From DATGKG01 sp963783145 (GTDB lineage: Bacteria > Desulfobacterota > Binatia > Binatales > Binataceae), in assembly GCA_963783145.1 (NCBI GenBank), contig CAWAMM010000011.1:372001-436000 (forward strand): a stretch of DNA of 64,000 nucleotides, in the 5' to 3' direction. Made by a program: the position numbers and the translations under genes. Positions within the stretch are counted from its first letter, which is position 1. The number at the start of each line of letters is the position of its first letter. The notes beneath the pieces were generated by a model. It did not search any database. It saw nothing but the letters and a program-made list of their open reading frames with translations, and was not told where the DNA came from. This document shows positions 60,858-64,000 of this stretch, in pieces.

Positions 60858-62468
60858 CTAGCGGCCCTGGACGTTGAGGAAAATGTCGCGAGTGCCTTCG
60901 GCGCTGAGCTGCTTTATCGAGGTGATGCGATCGCTGAACTGCGCCAGCGTCGACAGCTCGCTCGAACCGACGTCGACCAGCACCGCGAAAATCGAAAAAT
61001 CCAGCTCGTCCTTGCGCTCCTTCAGATGCGCGAGCCATTGCGGGCTGACCTGGCATTCGCCGTCGGTGATGATGACGATGTCGGCGCGCTTGAGTTTCTT
61101 CTCCTCGATCAGATCCATCGCGGCGTCGATGGGCGCCTCGAAGTCGGTGCCGCCGCCGGGAAAATATTCCGCCAGCTCCAGCACCTTGCTCATCTCGGGC
61201 TGATAGCGCCGCTCGCGATTGAGGTCGAGCACCTTGACTACGTTGCTCGAGGAGAACATCACCGCGCGAAACAGTCGCCGCTGCCGCCGCGCGATATCCA
61301 TCAGGGTGAGGCTCACGGCCTTCGACCACAACTCCTTCTGCCCCTCCATCGAGGAGCTTACGTCGACGCACACCACCATCGGCCCCTTATGCTTCTGCTC
61401 GTCGTCCTGAAGGCGGTATTGAAGGATGGAACCTTCGAGCAGGCGGCGATGGAAGTCGTGGCGCAGTATCGGATGATGCATCGCGACCAGCTCCGAAGGG
61501 ATCATCCTGCCGAGGTCCGAGCCACGCTCGACGTCGTAAGCCTCCGCGACGCCGCGCTCCAGCGTGCGTTTGCGAATCGCACGCGCATCCTGCTTGAAGC
61601 GGCCGACCATCCGCGCCAGCTCGCCCAGCTTCTTGTTGCGCGCGAGCCGGCGTCCGAGTTCGAGCCGCTCGCCGGCCGGCATCTTGCCGCCCTGGCCGAA
61701 CTCGCGGCTAAAGGCGTGGCTGTCCTCGGTCGCCTGATCGATCTCATTGGCGAGCTCGGCCGCGCGCAGCTCCATTCGCTTGAGCTGACTCAAGTCGCCG
61801 TTCTTGATGTCGTTTTCGACCTGGCGCGCCTTCTGATTGATGCGCGCCTCGGAAACCTTGGCAGCATTCTCCGCGGCGTCGGCGAGCTTGGCGATTTTTT
61901 CCTTCAACTCCGCATCCGCCTCGGGCTCGCCTTCCTTGGGAGGACCTTCCGCATCCTCTTTCATCTGCTCGACATTCTTGAGCGCGTCGGCGCGTTCCTT
62001 GAGGTCCTCCTCCTGATGCGCGAGGTCCCACAGATCGAGCATGTCCTTGCGATTGACGATGCGCTCGCTGCGCACCATCTCGAGGACCTGCTCGCCGAGC
62101 ACGATCGCCGCGATGGCGGCTTTATCTTCTTCCAGCAGGGTGCGGTTCTTGAGCGCCTCGAAGGTGGGCGACGGCACCAGTTGGTCGAGAATCGTGCGAT
62201 TGAGGATGGCCGAGCGGCGGACCGCGTCAGGTTTCTGAAAAATCAGGTTGTATTTGAAGAGCGAGAAAAAGAGGTCCTGCAGGAGCGCATCGAAATGCGG
62301 GATCAACTCGCCGCCCGATTCGGCCAGTTTGGCGAGCGAGGGTGCGCTGGTGCGAATCTCGTTCCAGGCGCGGCGATCGTAGCTGTCGCTTTCGAGCCAC
62401 GAGATCGCGTCGGGGACCGTGGGGATGTAAAGCTTGCGCGGCTTTACGGTTTTGGGTTTGCGCGCCAT
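60858..62468 (-). CDS. VWA-domain protein, ViaA/CoxE-like
   Basis: 536 residues. A long helical N-terminal region (about 1-340) includes charged coiled coils, and a C-terminal VWA domain follows. MIDAS is DVSSSMEG near 366, with Thr of GGGTDF near 439 and Asp of IITDGE near 469, all intact. The overall order matches ViaA, the partner of the RavA MoxR ATPase, but no MoxR/RavA gene is beside it. It lies in an operon with the GNAT gene, four bases away. Role: presumed chaperone-like adaptor for metal-dependent complex assembly. Confidence 0.82.
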   Translation of the reverse strand: MARKPKTVKPRKLYIPTVPDAISWLESDSYDRRAWNEIRTSAPSLAKLAESGGELIPHFDALLQDLFFSLFKYNLIFQKPDAVRRSAILNRTILDQLVPSPTFEALKNRTLLEEDKAAIAAIVLGEQVLEMVRSERIVNRKDMLDLWDLAHQEEDLKERADALKNVEQMKEDAEGPPKEGEPEADAELKEKIAKLADAAENAAKVSEARINQKARQVENDIKNGDLSQLKRMELRAAELANEIDQATEDSHAFSREFGQGGKMPAGERLELGRRLARNKKLGELARMVGRFKQDARAIRKRTLERGVAEAYDVERGSDLGRMIPSELVAMHHPILRHDFHRRLLEGSILQYRLQDDEQKHKGPMVVCVDVSSSMEGQKELWSKAVSLTLMDIARRQRRLFRAVMFSSSNVVKVLDLNRERRYQPEMSKVLELAEYFPGGGTDFEAPIDAAMDLIEEKKLKRADIVIITDGECQVSPQWLAHLKERKDELDFSIFAVLVDVGSSELSTLAQFSDRITSIKQLSAEGTRDIFLNVQGR

Positions 62469-62497
62469 CGCGCGATCAGCTTACCGGATAAATGAGA

Positions 62498-62529
62498 AGC
62501 AGGGCTACGACTTTCGTCATAGCCCTGCT
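62498..62529 (-). terminator. Intrinsic terminator
   Basis: AGCAGGGCTA and TAGCCCTGCT arms plus an inner CGA/TCG pair, followed on the minus strand by TCTCATTT. It ends the secreted-protein gene read from the right. Confidence 0.8.
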
Positions 62530-62552
62530 CACCTGCAGAGATTCGAACAGCC

Positions 62553-63743
62553 TTACTTGATCGAGAACCCGGAAAGGAACTCGTCGGTACCGGCATTTTT
62601 CACCACGAAGCTGCCCGCGCCGATGTCACCGGAGGCTCCGAAGGAGTGTGATCCCTTCACGGCGCCGGTCGAGTTGGTCGTAAGCGAAAGCATGGTATCC
62701 GTGTCCGCGGTGCCATTGCTGTCGATCGGACGGAAGAACACCTCATAGGTGGTGCTGGGCGCGGCGCCGGTGAGGCCCACGGTAAGCGTGCCGCCCTGGC
62801 CGAGAACTGCGCTGCCACTGGTCAGCGGATCGGTCCCGCAGACGGCGTTAGTATCGTCAATCGCGGCCGGGAAGTTGACATCGATGCATCTTACCAGGCC
62901 TGACCCGGTCGCAGGCCGGACCGGAGGCTTCTGGGTGACGCGGAAGCCGCCGTAGGCCTGATCTGAGCCGCTTCGGGTCAGTACCACGGTGCCCGCCGCA
63001 ATCGTCGAAAAGGGCACCGTTGCACTGGTGGATTGTGCGTCGCCCTTGCTGTCAGTCGGACCGACGGTGCCAAGCGATAGCGTAGTGCCGCCGACCGGCG
63101 CGCGCAGAATCACGGTATAGGTCGCGTCGACCTCGGCCCCATTAACCTGGACGGTTACCGCGCCGGTATCGGACCTGACGTCGACCGAGCCGCTCTTGAA
63201 GGAATCGGTGCCGCAGCCGGAAGCGATTGCCGAGGGGTCGTTGACCGCTTTACACGCCATCAGGTCGGCATGGAAACTGGGTCGCGTCAGATCGGCTCCC
63301 GAGGCTTCCACCAGAAGCGAGGTGACGTACTGATCTCCGCTCCCGCCCATGCGTCGCAGCACGATGTAACCTGCGCCGTCCTTGCCGAAGGGAAAAACCG
63401 CGTACTTCGATTTGCTGCCGTTGCCGTCCGGTCCTGTTGTCACGGTTGCAATCTGAACTTCGCTTCCGTTAATCGAGTGGAAGAATGCTGAGTAGGCTTG
63501 AGCGGTACCAGCGCCAACCAGAACGATGTCGAGATCGCCGTCCTCGTCGATGGTTGCGACGCCGCGATTGAGCGGATCCTGCGACGAAGCGCAGGTAGTC
63601 AGCGCAGACGGTTGAGTTACCTGGTCGCATTCGACCAGAGCCCCGACGAGGCCCGCGCTCGCTACACCCGGCATGACCCAGGTCGCAAGCCCCAATGCGA
63701 GCGCCGCAACGACCAACCATAGTGATGTTGCCCCTTTTCTCAT
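62553..63743 (-). CDS. Secreted protein of three tandem beta-rich repeats
   Basis: 396 residues with a signal peptide (MRKGATSLWLVVAALALGLA then TWVMPGVASA). The mature part is three related modules of about 110 residues (36-146, 161-270, 283-395). Each opens with one Cys, then a P-x-A-I segment, a second Cys in a C-G-T-D-like turn (C39/C51, C164/C177, C286/C302), and a Y-x-V strand. It ends in a GTD-x-F loop. Disulfide-linked Ig-like beta modules are likely. GAGGAGAGAAC upstream fixes the ATG. The family is not recognised. Confidence 0.8.
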   Translation of the reverse strand: MRKGATSLWLVVAALALGLATWVMPGVASAGLVGALVECDQVTQPSALTTCASSQDPLNRGVATIDEDGDLDIVLVGAGTAQAYSAFFHSINGSEVQIATVTTGPDGNGSKSKYAVFPFGKDGAGYIVLRRMGGSGDQYVTSLLVEASGADLTRPSFHADLMACKAVNDPSAIASGCGTDSFKSGSVDVRSDTGAVTVQVNGAEVDATYTVILRAPVGGTTLSLGTVGPTDSKGDAQSTSATVPFSTIAAGTVVLTRSGSDQAYGGFRVTQKPPVRPATGSGLVRCIDVNFPAAIDDTNAVCGTDPLTSGSAVLGQGGTLTVGLTGAAPSTTYEVFFRPIDSNGTADTDTMLSLTTNSTGAVKGSHSFGASGDIGAGSFVVKNAGTDEFLSGFSIK

Positions 63744-64000
63744 TGTTCTCTCCTCACTTGAAGATTTTGGAAAATATCCGCCGCGTTCGACCGAAACTAC
63801 GGATACTCCCCATCGGGGAGCTATGAAGCCCACGTTGTTAAAGGTCCGAGCCAAATCGAATTCTACCCTCAGACGGAGGAAACTGACGAATCGTTTACAG
63901 AGTTTCGGCACTGTGCGCGAATATTGGTTGCCGATGGGAGACTTAAGTAACTTCCCAAAAGCAATATGAGGCAGATTTGGCGGCTGACGCGCAAAGGCCC
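63744..64000. other. 5' leader of the secreted protein and unassigned right edge
   Basis: It holds a perfect CTCCCC/GGGGAG hairpin (63806-63820) in the leader of the minus-strand gene and otherwise no supported ORF. The in-frame upstream extension of that gene is not family-like. The window ends before the next gene. Confidence 0.5.

Noticed and set aside
60753..62495. 580-residue plus-strand frame opposite the VWA gene
   Set aside because: Leu/Arg-rich shadow of a gene with a complete MIDAS.
63744..64000. Riboswitch (c-di-GMP type) in the leader of the secreted protein
   Set aside because: Only a simple CTCCCC/GGGGAG hairpin is present; conserved GEMM positions are not.
1..64000. CRISPR array, rRNA, tRNA
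   Set aside because: Intergenic gaps were inspected; no regularly spaced direct repeats, no rRNA cores and no cloverleaf with a TTCRA T-loop plus acceptor stem were found.

Overview
The window is high-GC DNA from a Gram-negative-type bacterium. Supporting signs are Lgt, several lipoboxes, a CtpA-type periplasmic protease, ExoVII and Tad-pilin-like genes. The mix of LLM flavin oxidoreductases, many SDRs, GSTs, crotonase, a diiron ferritin-like protein next to TetR, and GTG/TTG/ATG starts fits soil Candidatus Binatota or a related deltaproteobacterial-grade lineage. That placement is inference, not demonstrated. No rRNA, tRNA, CRISPR array or transposase was seen.

Layout. 1-9.6 kb: the end of a LysR regulator, a cupin with GDP-mannose 4,6-dehydratase, YjbQ, an SDR, a DUF4410 lipoprotein, a VOC protein, a broken arylsulfotransferase, an XRE regulator, a GST, a SnoaL-like protein and a rhodanese. 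9.6-14.1 kb: methionine synthase MetH and a sugar-nucleotide epimerase. 14.3-17.1 kb: a TadG/TadE/TadE-like operon. 17.1-25.5 kb: methyltransferase, DUF1499, LLM oxidoreductase, SDR, CCA-type nucleotidyltransferase, an orphan ABC ATPase with a permease remnant, an internally duplicated lipoprotein and a zinc-ribbon protein. 25.5-31 kb: glutaredoxin, methyltransferase, panBC, anti-sigma with a truncated ECF sigma, and nitronate monooxygenase. 31-42 kb: S9 peptidase, TrmL, Dtd, Lgt, TlpA-like thioredoxin, CtpA, DUF1003, a TPR regulator and a sterol desaturase. 42-50 kb: bioD, GT87, xseA, xseB, tlyA, a ROK kinase, a LysM protein and a small secreted protein with DUF2231. 50-64 kb: crotonase, LLM, SRPBCC-GST, ICMT-like protein, a broken MFS transporter, TetR with a diiron protein, a VapBC-type module, VWA proteins, a GNAT acetyltransferase and a triple-repeat secreted protein.

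Two themes stand out. First, at least six loci are disrupted: LysR, arylsulfotransferase, ABC permease, ECF sigma, MFS transporter and a VWA lipoprotein. Several keep clear homology on both sides of an out-of-frame internal deletion. This means either active gene decay or systematic assembly error. Second, four or more families of short palindromic intergenic repeats are dispersed here. They sit unusually close to gene boundaries, in places supplying stop codons or lying immediately upstream of starts. In one case (trmL) the repeat abuts a gene whose expected ATG reads ATC.
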